Assembly (NCBI GenBank): GCA_019695215.1
Contig: JAIBAK010000012.1
Span: 16,967-80,966 of the forward strand
DNA length: 64,000 nt
From: Bacteroidia bacterium
GTDB taxonomy: Bacteria; Bacteroidota; Bacteroidia; UKL13-3
Reading direction: 5' to 3'
The translations under genes and the position numbers were made by a program. Positions 23,717 to 35,300 of this stretch are shown here, piece by piece (the first letter of the stretch is position 1; every line of letters begins with the position of its first letter). The notes under the pieces were generated by a model that did no database searches, was not told where the DNA came from, and saw only the letters and a program-made list of their open reading frames with translations.

Positions 23717-26700
23717 TTATTCTATCACAACTTTCTTCACAGTTACTGCTCCTGCTCCGTACACCCGCACAAAGTAAATACCTGCTTTTAATGCGGAAGT
23801 ATTTAATTCTGCGCTGCGGGTCTGAACAGCGTTTTGTGTAATCACTATATTGCCTACCATATCGGCCACTTCTATTGACTCAATATTTTTGTCGCTCTTC
23901 ACAGTCACCGTTTCTTTAGCCGGGTTTGGATACAATACCAGCTGCAATGCATTTTGCTCTCTGATACCATTTGGATCATTGTCGGTAATCACAAGGGTGT
24001 AGGTGGTTGCCGCTGCATCAATCCATGCATTGTTGGTAGGGTTTTGCAGAGAGAGCACAATGGTATCGGGTGTTGGTTCAAACAAGGCATCGTCTATAAT
24101 GGTTACGGTTATTGTTTGGTCAGCATTGCTTCCGGCCGCAAAAGTTACTACCTGGGTGGTGTAGGTATAATCAACTCCGGCTACGGCATTTCCTCCTGTT
24201 ACCGCAACGGCAACAGATGTAGGGAAGAAATTGGAATTTTTAAGTTTGATGGTAACGGTTTTATTTCCGCTTCCCTCGGCCACGGTAGCACCCGAAACGG
24301 CAAACGACAGGGTGTCGCCCGGAACAATATGACTTGGGAATTGTGGTATTAACTGATAGCCCGAAGTAAACGGATTGCTGGCATCAAACTGAGTACCTAA
24401 ACCAATAATGGCAAATGGTTGTTTTGGCAGCGGAGAACCATTCAGCAGACTTGTTCCGATAATGCGAATCTGGAAACTGTCGGAAGGATTTCCGTTAATA
24501 TACGCATACAGATTTTTTCCGGAGCCGGTAAATGGCGCAACCGGCCATTGGGTGGTATCGGCCAGAGTAACCGATGGGAAATACACCAGATTGTTCTCGG
24601 CAGCTTCGGTAAGAGAAGTTACCTGCACAGGTGCGGCAATCGGCATTCCTGTACCGGCCGGCATAATGGTATCGAGGTTTGATAATTCGGTCAGTCCGTT
24701 AAACTGAATAACCTGTCCGTAGGCAAATACACTATCGCCCTGATTTACGGTATAGCCAAAGTTTTTAGTAGAGTTAAACACGGTAATTCCTCCGCTGTAA
24801 TCTCTGATGGTAAAACTTGTGCCGGTAGCGCGGTTATTTATTCCGTAAACCGTTCCTTTCAAAATAGCCCATCTGTTTAATGAGTCAGTAACTCCGTTGG
24901 CATCAACAGTGGTCATTGGACCAATTAAGCGTTCAGGGTATAACCAGTTGGTGATATAAACCGTGTCAACACCAATGGGTGTGACAATGGCATTGTTGGT
25001 TGGAGCAGATAAACGTACGGTAAAATATTCGGTTGACTCAAAATACTGACTTCTGTTCAAACGCACCACTATCTCTTTCATGGTATCGGCAGCCGAGGTG
25101 AACGTAAGTGACGTTGTGAGTAACGAATAGTCGGAGGTAATTACAGCTGTTCCGGCAACTGCACTCACCGTTACGGTATAAGTTCCGCTGTCGTATTTTT
25201 TCAGCTTCACCGGAATGCGAATGGTGTCTTCATTTTCGGCATGTGTTTCACCCGAAGTAAGGAAAGATATCTGCGGATTATCGTTGTCATTAATATACAC
25301 CGTCATAATAGAATCTACGCCAAGCAATGCCTGATTGGTAGGATTGCGCAGCGCTAAAATAACCGCTTCCTGCAATTCAAAGGCTGCATCGTTCACTACG
25401 GCAAATGTTACCATTTGCGGAGTTGATGAACCACCGGGAAAAGTTACCGTTTGGGTATTGAAAACATAATCGGTTCCGGGAGTTGCAGTGCCTGCTTTTT
25501 GAACCACAGTAACCGAAGTAGGTGTGGCACTCGGATATTGAATGCTCACCGAAAGATTTACTGTTGAAGAATCTTCTGAGACCGTTTTGTTCACCTGTGT
25601 AAAAGTAACAATTGGAGCGGTATCGTTATCATTAATGGTTAAGGTAAATACCGAGTCGGCATCGATAGTTGCCGAATTGGTGGCGTTGCGCAAAGCGAAA
25701 ATGGCTGTCTCGGCTGTTTCTACCAAAGCGTCATTGGCAATAGCCACAGTTACATTTTGTGCAGTGGTTGAGTTGGCGGGGAAAGTGACCGTAGTGGTAT
25801 TAAGGGTATAATCGGTTCCGCCCGAAGTGGCCGTTCCGCCCTTGGTTACCACAGTTACCGAAGTGGGATTTGAGTTAGGGTTTGAAATGCTCACGGCAAT
25901 GTTTACTGAAGAAGAATCTTCGGTTACGGTTTTGCTTAGCTGAGCAAATTTAACCACAGGTACTATCGGATTAAGAGTTGAAGTATCTCCGGATGTGGCA
26001 TTGGTGCTATTGTAATTGGCATCAACTCCGTTTCCGTTAAATGCAAACACTTTGAAATAGTAACGTGTATTGTTGTTGAGCCCGGTTACCGTTACGCTGG
26101 TATCGTGACCCGAATAAACAACCATTCCTGTTCCTTTAGTTAAAGCCGATGCCGAAGTAATCACCGTATCGGCCTGTGTGTAATTATTTATATTGCGGTA
26201 GGTAAAACTATCGGCCGGACTGCTGATGGAAGAAGATGTGTGTGCTACCACAACATAGCGCTGCGGATTTGAAGAAGCTTTGGTCCAGTTCAGATTTAAC
26301 GAACTTAAAGCAATATTGGAAAACGTAAGTGCCGCTGACTGATTTGCGGGTTCATCAAACAATGCATTTACCGGAACAAAGTCACTGGCAAATCGGGTTG
26401 AACTGGTATCCCAGTTAGAAGCAGCAATCATGCTGTCGCGAAGCAGTGTGGCAACACCCGAAACCGGGCCTCTGAAACGGGCATTGAGTTTTGGTCCTGC
26501 ATGAAAATCGGCAAGAGTTCCGGGAGCCTTTGAAGTTGACGTGCTGGTAGAGCCCGAAGTCCAGCCGCTGTTTCCGCAATTAATTCCGGCTGCATATAAA
26601 TTAAATCCGGTGTAGGCTATCATCTGGTCTCCACTTGACGATAAGTTAGGAGCTGATGCATAAAAAGTCATTACGCCATCTTCCCACAAGGTATCATTGG

Positions 26701-28483
26701 TGCCGGTGTTTATTATAAACCGTACTACCGTTCCTGCAGGTACATCGTTTAGGTAACCGGATGTAGGGAGCGAATAAGTTCCTTCGTTTGTTGTTAGTGT
26801 ATTATCAGCCAAAACTCCGTTGTCTGTTACCTTCAGATTTCGCAAGTCAAGGCGTTTTAAGGTAATAAACTCGGCATTATCATAAGTAACGGGTGCCGAT
26901 GTAGAACTGGTGGCTTCAATTTGCGTAAATACAATATCCCCGCTGCCCGGACTTAATATCCCGTCATTGTCTCTTATAGTAAAATTAAAAACCGAATCAA
27001 CGGTAATAAGTGTTGCTGCGCCTCCGCTTGCATTGCGCAAACTAAACTGCAGCGTTTCGTCCCACTCGTCCGAGGCATCGTTGGTTATACCAAAAGAAAC
27101 CGTTTGAGCAGCTGTTGAGTTTCCGGGGAATTTTAAGGTTACGGTGTTGAATGTGGTGGCTAGGTCAACTCCGTTGGTGGCATCGCCACCGCTCAGCACC
27201 AGATTTACAAATGTGGTATCGGTGGTTTGTGTTCCGGGATTTAAAATAGAAACACTGATGGTATTTGAAACAGCTCCCTCAATGGCCGAGCCAAATTTAT
27301 TGGTAAAATAAACCTGTGTACGCGGCTGGGTGGCATTTGCGGTAAGCGCACTTGAATAAATATTGGTACTGTTTGCTGTATCTACAACAAGCACCAGCGT
27401 ATAGTAAGTAACTCCTGCGGCCAGTCCGCTTACCAATACCGAGTCGCCATCGCCTTTGTAAATACATTTAGCTTCGGCATCGTTTACCCAGGTGGAGCCT
27501 GAGCCTGTAAAGTTGCTGTCGGCAGTAATTCCTGTAAGCGCACCCGAGGCAGTTCCCGCAGTGATAGCCGATGTATCTTTCATATACACCAGTACGGTTT
27601 GGTTGGCGGCATTGTAAGTTCCGGGTTTGGTCCAGCGCACACGTGCCGTAGTAAAATTAATCGGAGAAACTGAAGTAGCTGTTACAGCCGCAGGGCCTCC
27701 GCCCACACCGCTGATATCAGACCAGGCAGTTCCAACACGTATGCCATCGATGGTCGCATTGGGAGTATTTGTTCCCTGACGGATTGCAATGCGGGCAATA
27801 TCAGCTGGGTCGCTGCCACCAATAATTGACTGGGCTGCTGCAGCCGCTGGGGTAGGAGGTGTAGAACTTGAAAGGCTCGGGTTTACCCATAGGTAAGAAG
27901 AGTCGTTGGATGTACCGCTGATAAAGTTATGTGACATCACCACCAGGTAGGTAGTTCCTGGCGTATAGCTGGCGGTACTCCAAGCAGTGCTTGCACCAGG
28001 GGTGCTGGAGTTTCGGATGCCTAGGTTAAAAGTATTGCCCGTACCTCTGCGAATGGAAAGGCGTGAAAAAAAAGCTGAGGTGCTGCTTGAAGGTAAATAG
28101 GTCGCAAAATAATCACCTGTAACATTTGAACTGTCAAGCAGGCGAGCTGTGTCTGTAATATTTAGTAAAAACGAAGCATACACCGTTCCGCTTGTTTGGG
28201 TAGCAAATTGCCGGTAAGCATCTTCGGCACTGGCACTGGTGGCAATTGTAGATAATTGGTTACCGGTACCCGATGAGGCGTACCCGGAATAGGTAATAGT
28301 ACCGGTTGTAACCATTAACGGATTGGCCGTTCCGGAGAAATTGACCCAGTTTCCTCCGCTTACATTTGCTCCTGCGCTAAGGCTTGTTAACTGACCCGTG
28401 CTGTAGGAAAAATTTTCATTCAATATCTGGGCATACACATTTGCCCCGATGAATGACATGATGATGAGTAGAATTTTCTTCAT
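23717..28483 (-). CDS. Large secreted Calx-beta/FN3 protein with T9SS sorting domain
   Basis: About 1,588 residues from the ATG at 28483, which starts the signal peptide MKKILLIIMSFIGANVYAQ; an upstream in-frame start would put 15 residues before it. In order: an N-terminal jelly-roll-like region, a fibronectin III-like module (VTATSVSPINFTTARVRW), a first Calx-beta domain, a lamin-tail-like segment (GDIVFTQIEATSST), a second FN3-like module, three more Calx-beta domains in series (TVTEDSSSVNIAVSI and close repeats), an OB-fold-like segment (LKGTVYGINNRATG), a fifth Calx-beta, and a type-A T9SS tail (LVLYPNPAKETVTVKS ... GIYFVRV). Probably a cell-surface adhesin or surface-bound protein exported by the type IX system. 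No catalytic domain was recognised. Confidence 0.88.
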   Translation of the reverse strand: MKKILLIIMSFIGANVYAQILNENFSYSTGQLTSLSAGANVSGGNWVNFSGTANPLMVTTGTITYSGYASSGTGNQLSTIATSASAEDAYRQFATQTSGTVYASFLLNITDTARLLDSSNVTGDYFATYLPSSSTSAFFSRLSIRRGTGNTFNLGIRNSSTPGASTAWSTASYTPGTTYLVVMSHNFISGTSNDSSYLWVNPSLSSSTPPTPAAAAAQSIIGGSDPADIARIAIRQGTNTPNATIDGIRVGTAWSDISGVGGGPAAVTATSVSPINFTTARVRWTKPGTYNAANQTVLVYMKDTSAITAGTASGALTGITADSNFTGSGSTWVNDAEAKCIYKGDGDSVLVSGLAAGVTYYTLVLVVDTANSTNIYSSALTANATQPRTQVYFTNKFGSAIEGAVSNTISVSILNPGTQTTDTTFVNLVLSGGDATNGVDLATTFNTVTLKFPGNSTAAQTVSFGITNDASDEWDETLQFSLRNASGGAATLITVDSVFNFTIRDNDGILSPGSGDIVFTQIEATSSTSAPVTYDNAEFITLKRLDLRNLKVTDNGVLADNTLTTNEGTYSLPTSGYLNDVPAGTVVRFIINTGTNDTLWEDGVMTFYASAPNLSSSGDQMIAYTGFNLYAAGINCGNSGWTSGSTSTSTSKAPGTLADFHAGPKLNARFRGPVSGVATLLRDSMIAASNWDTSSTRFASDFVPVNALFDEPANQSAALTFSNIALSSLNLNWTKASSNPQRYVVVAHTSSSISSPADSFTYRNINNYTQADTVITSASALTKGTGMVVYSGHDTSVTVTGLNNNTRYYFKVFAFNGNGVDANYNSTNATSGDTSTLNPIVPVVKFAQLSKTVTEDSSSVNIAVSISNPNSNPTSVTVVTKGGTATSGGTDYTLNTTTVTFPANSTTAQNVTVAIANDALVETAETAIFALRNATNSATIDADSVFTLTINDNDTAPIVTFTQVNKTVSEDSSTVNLSVSIQYPSATPTSVTVVQKAGTATPGTDYVFNTQTVTFPGGSSTPQMVTFAVVNDAAFELQEAVILALRNPTNQALLGVDSIMTVYINDNDNPQISFLTSGETHAENEDTIRIPVKLKKYDSGTYTVTVSAVAGTAVITSDYSLLTTSLTFTSAADTMKEIVVRLNRSQYFESTEYFTVRLSAPTNNAIVTPIGVDTVYITNWLYPERLIGPMTTVDANGVTDSLNRWAILKGTVYGINNRATGTSFTIRDYSGGITVFNSTKNFGYTVNQGDSVFAYGQVIQFNGLTELSNLDTIMPAGTGMPIAAPVQVTSLTEAAENNLVYFPSVTLADTTQWPVAPFTGSGKNLYAYINGNPSDSFQIRIIGTSLLNGSPLPKQPFAIIGLGTQFDASNPFTSGYQLIPQFPSHIVPGDTLSFAVSGATVAEGSGNKTVTIKLKNSNFFPTSVAVAVTGGNAVAGVDYTYTTQVVTFAAGSNADQTITVTIIDDALFEPTPDTIVLSLQNPTNNAWIDAAATTYTLVITDNDPNGIREQNALQLVLYPNPAKETVTVKSDKNIESIEVADMVGNIVITQNAVQTRSAELNTSALKAGIYFVRVYGAGAVTVKKVVIE

Positions 28484-28620
28484 ATATACTGTTATTGTTT
28501 TTTCTAAATGAGCAATCAAAGGTAACAACCCAAAACTACTACTGTTTTAAGGAACTGTTAAAAAACGCTCAAAGGTAAAATTGTTCGGGCAACCTTAAGG
28601 TGGTTGTGGAAAACAAAGAA

Positions 28621-31491
28621 TTAAAACTGCACGGTAAACCCAATCATAAAATGCCTTTGCTGCAAAAACCTCGATGGGTCGTTGGGCGGTGTACCCGATG
28701 AACGCGGGTCGCGGGGGTCGTTGTAACGGGGGTCGCGCCACTCGGTGGGCACATCATCTCCTGCCTGATACGCGCGGCCTGTTACCGGATTGATGATGGA
28801 AGAGTTTTTATTGTTTAAGATATTGGTAATTTCAATAGTCCACGCCATTTTTACTTTATTAATGGTGTACCATTTTCTGAAATTCACATCCAGCCAAAAC
28901 CAGTTTTTACCGATTTTGCTCCATTTTTTTGCCGGGTCATTGTCGAGCACCCAAATAGGCCGACCGGTAAAAGGCTCATAGCCCTCCAATTTGTAGGGAG
29001 TGTACCTGCGGCCGGCACGCCAAACGTTTTCCATATAAAATGAGCAGTGGTTTAACCATTTTTGTCCGAATAATCCCTCCTTTGTATCAAGTTTAAAAAG
29101 CGCATTGCCTTTAATATCGAAGCGGGTGTCCCAGGGCATGTAAAATTCACGGGTATCCTCGGCCGCTCCGGTATTCAGCAACTCCTTCAGCGTTTCGGAA
29201 GCCGAAGCACTTTGCCCGGTAGCTACCATGTAGGTGGCCGATGCCTGACCGATAAACCATTTTTTTATACGGTGCATATAACTCAGCTCAATGCCTCTTT
29301 TGCGCGAGTAATCCGAATTAATGGCCATGGTTCGCTGCACTTCCCTTCCGGTAATGTCTTTTACCAGTATGGGTACCCGCAAAATAAAATCGTAATTATC
29401 CACCCAGAAAGCCGAGAAACTGATAGCATCATTGGCTGTTATCTGCGAGCGATAACCTAATTCATAAGAAATGGCAACTTCCGGATTGAGGTTTGGATTA
29501 CCCAGCACCGATGCCGTTGACCTGTCGGTATACAACGGATTTAAACCGGCATAGATAAATGACGGATGGGGCATTTTAGTGGTGTGGCCATAATTAAAAA
29601 ACAGCATCTGATTTTCCTTAATCGGGAAACTGGCCGACAGCCTTGGTAAAAATCTGAATTTATGCCGTATTCCAAACACATTTACCGTACTGCTTTTATA
29701 CTCCTGTCGTATTTCATCCCTGATGGGTGAACGCGGGTCATTCACGGCTTCGTCAACAAACCTTCCCGGAGCCCAGTATTCAAATCGTCCGCCTACGTTG
29801 GCCACCAACCCCCGGTATTTAATCTGGTCGGTAACAAACACAGCTCCTTTATGAGGTTTTACTTTCCATAAATCGCTGTAGTCTCCCAGCCTGAATGATT
29901 GCGAATATGTTCCATCGGGCAACGGAATAGGTGCTCCCACCCATGGACGTTTAATATCTATCCATTGCATATCCTGCTGCACATGTTCTATTCCGAACAC
30001 CAGCTTATTAAAGGTGTTACGCGAATAAAGAGTTCCGGTAATGTTCAGCGTGTATTCTTCCACATAGTGGTCGTGCCACAGGGTAGCAATGCCTCCGTTA
30101 TTATAAAAACCCGATGGTGCATTTACAAAAACGGCACTGTCACCGGGATTAAACGGAACTACCGGAAACGTAACAATAGAGTTGGGGTCAAATTCAGAAC
30201 TCACTTTTTCGGGTCTCCACGAGCGGCCGTTGGCATCGGTGCGTTGTTTCACAAAAAAACGTGATAACTTGGCTTTGTATGAAAACCGTTTGTTTACATA
30301 TTGCGTATAGGTAAAACTCATCAAATGCCCGCTATTGGTGTAAGTGTTGGCGTTATCCATTTGCTGACTGAACAAAAACGGATAACCCGGCAAATACGGC
30401 ACATCGTTTCCGGTAATGCGCAGGTTGTTCATGTCCTGATTGACCGAGATGGTGCGTATGTAAGAAAATGATAACCGCTTCGACTCGTTTATTTCGTAGT
30501 TCAGGTTGAGGGTAGACGACCAGCGGTTGTCCTGAAAAGGAGCAAAAAATTCGGGGTTTTTAAAAATGGATGAATGCAGCTGATTAGCCGGATTTTTATA
30601 ATAGTCATCGGTTAAATACACGCGACCGGTGTAATAATATTTGAGTTTATTTTTTAATCTTTTTCCCAATAGCGGACCTCCGGCACCCACTTCAAAAACA
30701 TGTGTATTGAACGAAGATCTCCACGCACTGTTGAACCCCAGATTATCGGTTTTATACAGAAACGAAAACTCCTGTTTATCTCCTCCCGTTCTGGTTCGTG
30801 CATTAATTACACCCGAAGTGGCATTGCCAAACTCAGCTCCTATTCCTCCGGTAAACACATCAATGGTAGAAAGCGAATTACTTCCTAAATCAAGACCGAA
30901 ACCTGTACCCGAAAGCGGATCCTGCACCGAAACGCCATCCACATAAAATCCGGTTTCATAGGTTCGGCCGCCTCTAATGTTTACACCCGATGGCGTATTC
31001 ACCACACCCGGTTGCGAATTGATAATTTGCTGCAGCTGCCTCACAGGTGCCGATTCTATTTGTTCCTGCTGAATGGTACTTCCGCTTTGCGGTTTTTCTA
31101 TATCAATAATAGGGCGCTCACCAATAACAACCACGTTCTGGTCGAGCATAATGGATGAGGCTCCCATTTGAATGTTTAGCGTAGTGGTTTCTCCGGCTTT
31201 TACCTTAACGGCCGTGACTACAATTTTTTCAAAGCCGATAAAACTAAACTCGATGGTGTATTCGCCTGCCGGAACATTTTTGAGCACATACTTTCCGTTA
31301 AGGTCGGTTTGCACCATAAGCTTGGTTCCTTTAATCACTACGTTTACTGCCGGAATTTCTGATTTGTCTTTTTTATCGGTAACCACACCGGTTACTGTAC
31401 CGCTTTTATCCTGCGCCAAAGCAGAAAAACAGACCAATTGAATTGCGGCAAATACAAGAATAAAGAATGTGCGGGAAGGGGTAAAAATCAC
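28621..31491 (-). CDS. TonB-dependent receptor with carboxypeptidase-regulatory-like N-terminal domain
   Basis: A 956-residue outer-membrane receptor starting at GTG (31491), since the signal peptide (to SALAQ) follows directly and no ATG is suitable. Residues ~30-115 are a carboxypeptidase-D regulatory-like domain (GTVTGVVTDKKDKSEIPAVNV), then the TonB plug (RQLQQIINSQPGVVNTPSGVNIRGG ... VDGVSVQDP) and a 22-strand-type barrel ending MIGFTVQF with terminal Phe. There is no SusD-like neighbour, so this is not a typical polysaccharide-utilisation pair; the substrate is unknown. It stands alone between the Calx-beta protein and comF. Confidence 0.93.
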   Translation of the reverse strand: MIFTPSRTFFILVFAAIQLVCFSALAQDKSGTVTGVVTDKKDKSEIPAVNVVIKGTKLMVQTDLNGKYVLKNVPAGEYTIEFSFIGFEKIVVTAVKVKAGETTTLNIQMGASSIMLDQNVVVIGERPIIDIEKPQSGSTIQQEQIESAPVRQLQQIINSQPGVVNTPSGVNIRGGRTYETGFYVDGVSVQDPLSGTGFGLDLGSNSLSTIDVFTGGIGAEFGNATSGVINARTRTGGDKQEFSFLYKTDNLGFNSAWRSSFNTHVFEVGAGGPLLGKRLKNKLKYYYTGRVYLTDDYYKNPANQLHSSIFKNPEFFAPFQDNRWSSTLNLNYEINESKRLSFSYIRTISVNQDMNNLRITGNDVPYLPGYPFLFSQQMDNANTYTNSGHLMSFTYTQYVNKRFSYKAKLSRFFVKQRTDANGRSWRPEKVSSEFDPNSIVTFPVVPFNPGDSAVFVNAPSGFYNNGGIATLWHDHYVEEYTLNITGTLYSRNTFNKLVFGIEHVQQDMQWIDIKRPWVGAPIPLPDGTYSQSFRLGDYSDLWKVKPHKGAVFVTDQIKYRGLVANVGGRFEYWAPGRFVDEAVNDPRSPIRDEIRQEYKSSTVNVFGIRHKFRFLPRLSASFPIKENQMLFFNYGHTTKMPHPSFIYAGLNPLYTDRSTASVLGNPNLNPEVAISYELGYRSQITANDAISFSAFWVDNYDFILRVPILVKDITGREVQRTMAINSDYSRKRGIELSYMHRIKKWFIGQASATYMVATGQSASASETLKELLNTGAAEDTREFYMPWDTRFDIKGNALFKLDTKEGLFGQKWLNHCSFYMENVWRAGRRYTPYKLEGYEPFTGRPIWVLDNDPAKKWSKIGKNWFWLDVNFRKWYTINKVKMAWTIEITNILNNKNSSIINPVTGRAYQAGDDVPTEWRDPRYNDPRDPRSSGTPPNDPSRFLQQRHFMIGFTVQF

Positions 31492-31546
31492 GGGGCTAAA
31501 ATACAGCGCGCATTCCTGATTTTAAATTTAATTTTTTCTTAAATTT

Positions 31547-32227
31547 TCACAAAGCGGCTGCTATGGTGGCTACACTTACCTTACATAAATTATCGCGGTG
31601 GAGTACATTTACGCATGCCTCAAGGGTAGAGCCCGTAGTTACCACATCGTCAACCAGCAATACATGTTTCCCTGCAATTTTATCAGGCTCATGCACCGCA
31701 AAAACCTCCTTGGTATTGAGGTAGCGGGCAAACCTGCTTTTTTTAGTCTGGGTTTCGGTTGCTGTTTCCCTCAGCAAACTTACGGTATTCACCTCTCGTC
31801 CCAGGCCGGTAGCTAAACCGCTGGCAAACAATTCGCTTTGGTTATACCCTCTTAGTTTTTCCTTATTTTTATGCAACGGTACCGGTATGATCACGTCTAT
31901 TGGAGCAAAGCAGCTTTGTCGCTCTAATTGAAAAGCATAAAGCTGCCCCAGTCGTTCTCCAATTTCAGGGCAATTATTATACTTAAGCTGATGCAGTAAC
32001 TGTTGTACCCGTCCTCCTTTGCGAAAATGCAAAAAGGCGGCTGCGAAAAGAATATTGGTTCTGCCCCAGAATAATTTGTAAACAGGATTATCGGGGCTGG
32101 TATGGTAACCGGTATGCGGCAAATGGTAATGACAATGCGTGCAGATAACCTGTTCGTTTTTTAGCAAAGGCTTACCACAGGCTTTGCATAGAGAAGGATA
32201 AAACAAGTTGAGAAAATCAGATAGCAT
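31547..32227 (-). CDS. comF: ComF family phosphoribosyltransferase-like protein
   Basis: A 226-residue ComF-type protein. The N-terminal zinc-finger pair is present (CKACGKPLL and CTHCHYHLP, residues ~15-39), and the C-terminal type I phosphoribosyltransferase domain ends with the PRPP loop HVLLVDDVVTTGSTLEAC. ComF takes part in DNA uptake in naturally competent bacteria, but its homologues are near universal and the precise role is unclear. The length is normal. Divergent from the CHU_C giant gene. Confidence 0.92.
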   Translation of the reverse strand: MLSDFLNLFYPSLCKACGKPLLKNEQVICTHCHYHLPHTGYHTSPDNPVYKLFWGRTNILFAAAFLHFRKGGRVQQLLHQLKYNNCPEIGERLGQLYAFQLERQSCFAPIDVIIPVPLHKNKEKLRGYNQSELFASGLATGLGREVNTVSLLRETATETQTKKSRFARYLNTKEVFAVHEPDKIAGKHVLLVDDVVTTGSTLEACVNVLHRDNLCKVSVATIAAAL

Positions 32228-32353
32228 AAAAAGGCAATTTGGTCTTCTGTACTCAAAATAAGTAAATAAAACCCTGAATTAAAAACTTACTTCAACAAAA
32301 ATTAATTGTTATCAAAATAAAACACTAACTTGTACAATCATTTGCAGCCCCGC

Positions 32354-35300
32354 ATGAGAAAGGTTTATATACTCTTTCTGGTTTTGTTAAATTTTTTGTG
32401 GTTAAATCCGATAAAGGCTACCCACATTGCCGGAAGTGATATGGAATTTCAGTGTTTGGGCAACGATAGTTTTAAAATTACCTTTCGCATTTACAGAGAT
32501 TGTTCACCTGGAAATGCGGCTTTGGGAAGTTCCATCCCTGTAAGTTTTTCTCCGGTATCATGTAACCTGTCGCAGGTAACAACTAATTTCAACAGAACCT
32601 CTGTTACCCCAATTCGTTTTAAATGCAATGGCCGCGAATGGGCAAGCATTTGCGAAGGCGGAACTTTTCCATTTGGAATTGAAGAGCATGTGTATACACA
32701 AACCGTTTACCTGAAACAGCTTTTTCCTTCAATTGATTCTAATTGCTGCCTGATAAAAGTGGGCTGGACAAGCTGCTGCCGAAACGGAGCCATCACCAAT
32801 TTGGTTGCTCCGCTTACGCAGGGATTCACCAACGAAGGGGTAATAAACCGCTGCATTACTCCATGCAACAGCTCTCCGCAATTTACCAATAAACCCATAG
32901 TGGCTATTTGTGCCGGACAACCCTATTGTTATAATATGGGTGTGGTAGATACAATTGATTTTGATTCCCTCGCTTTTGAATTTGCCGACCCCCTTGGAAC
33001 AGGCGGAGTACCGGTACCTTTTGCAAACGGATTCAGCAAAAATCAACCGTTAAATTATTTAGGATTTGGTTTCCCCAATCTGCCTTTTCCAAGCGGATTG
33101 CATTTAGACCCTCAAAGCGGTGATTTATGTTTCACTCCCATGGGGCAGCAACAGCCCGTTTTAGCAATTAAAATAACCGAATGGAGAAAGATAAACGGGC
33201 AGTATGTAAAAATTGGAGAAACCCGCAGAGATGCCCAGTTTTATACCTGGCAATGCCCTCCGAACAATCCTCCCGAAATTGAAGTGAACGGAAACAGGAC
33301 CGGCAACTGGAAGTTTGAGGTTTGTGCCGGCAGTTCGTTGTGTTTATCCATTATTGCACGCGATAAAGACAGCATTCCTCCTGCCATAGACACTACTACC
33401 CTTTCCTGGAACAGAGGTATTCCCGGAGCCACATTTACCAATGTGAATGCACACCAAAAACTAATTCGCGAAGATGAAGCGGTTTTTTGCTGGAGCCCTA
33501 CCGATAATCAGGTAAGTTCGCTTCCATACTACTTTACCACCACTGCCGAAGATATGGCCTGCCCTGCTGCCAACCGCACCAAAGCCATTGCTATCCTGGT
33601 AAGGCCACGGCCATTGGGCAGTCATCGGGTTTATCGCATCAACTGCTCTAACTACGCAATGCAAATGCAACTTACCAACGGGCAAAATATTGACAGCACC
33701 CGGGTGTCGTATCAATGGGACGTTTCCTCTTTAAATACAGGTGTGTTTTCCATTTTGAACGCCAAAGTTTATTTGGGAAAAACAGCAGAACATACTTTTA
33801 CCAGCGAAGGAACCTATGTAATAAGAGCTACCATGGCTACTCCGCAGTGCTCCACTTATTACTACGACACCGTTTATGTTGATCCGCCACTTAAAGCCAT
33901 AGCTCCAGCCGATACCTTTGTGTGTAAAGGTGCTTCTATTACACTTTCGGGTCAGGCATTAAACGGTGCACAGCCCTATGTATTTTTATGGGAAAATTAC
34001 AGCACAAACAAAACGCTCCAAATTACTCCCGATACTTCTATCAAACATATTCTTATTGTTACCGATTCGGCCGGGTGTAAAGGCTTTGATACAGTTGAAG
34101 TACGTGTAAAATCATTACCTGTAGTTAATCTGGGCCCTGATAAACGCTTCTGTGATGGAGACAGTATTCGGTTTGAACCGGGAGACAATAACGGAAACGG
34201 TTTAATAGCCTGTCTGTGGCAAATGCAGGGAAAAAGCGACAACAAATGGTATACCTACGCAAAAGACTCCGGACAACTTATTGCATTGGTAACCGACAGT
34301 TTTTTCTGTAAGCAATCGGATACGGTTAATCTTTTTGTAAATCGTCCGCTCAAACCGCAACTTGGGCTCGATGACTCCCTTTGTGTTTTTGATACCATAA
34401 CACTGAAATCCGGCTTTACTCATCAAAAATACGAATGGACAAAAGCCGGAAGTACTGTAGTTATTTCTGCCTCGCCTGCATTAACCGTTTCTCCTTCGGC
34501 AGAAGGAATGGTTACCTATATTCTTAAAACAGAAGAAACGTACAGGCAGGTTACCTGTCCGCAATACGACACAATAAATATTATAGCCCTGCCTCTTCCT
34601 GCAATCAGCTTCGCAAACGATTTAATTAAAAACTGCATTTCGGGTAGCTGGATAGATTTTGATTTTAAAACCAACCCTAAACCCGCTGGCGGAATATGGC
34701 TGTTTAATGACACCCTTCTTAACCGCTGCCTGAACACCAACACCCTTTCTGAAAATTACGGAAGAGCTTTTGACTCGTGCATAGGAGCCGTGGAAAATGA
34801 AAAAATAACCTATTACTACAAAGATAAATTTGGTTGTAAAAATCACAAGTCGGCAAAGCTGACCCTGCTGCCGGGCCCTACGGTGCTTGCCGGCCCCGAC
34901 AGTTCTTTTTGCAACAACAACAATCCTGTTTCCATCAATCCTTTCCCAAACACCGGTGTGGGTACCACATGGAGCCTCCCTCCGTCCGATTCAATTCTTT
35001 GTGACAACTGTATAGAGTCGGTAGTAAGAAAGCACACGTTCTATCCTGCTAAAACTAAACCCGGATTAATTCATTTGATTTACCGTGCAGTGGCTCAAAA
35101 CGGATGCAGCAATACCGATACTTTGATTTATTGGATTAAACCGGTACCGGAAGTAAATGCAGGATACATGCCGCCTATGTGCGAAAATCTGTCTCCTGTA
35201 GAATTAAACGCGCTGGACGGAATTACTCCTCCATCAGGAACCTGGAGCGGACCTGGAGTTAATCAAACAAATCATACCTTTTCGCCCAACGAAAACAATG

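Noticed and set aside
28621..31491. SusC/SusD polysaccharide-utilisation locus
   Set aside because: The TonB-dependent receptor has no SusD-like gene or glycoside hydrolase next to it; its neighbours are a T9SS surface protein and comF.
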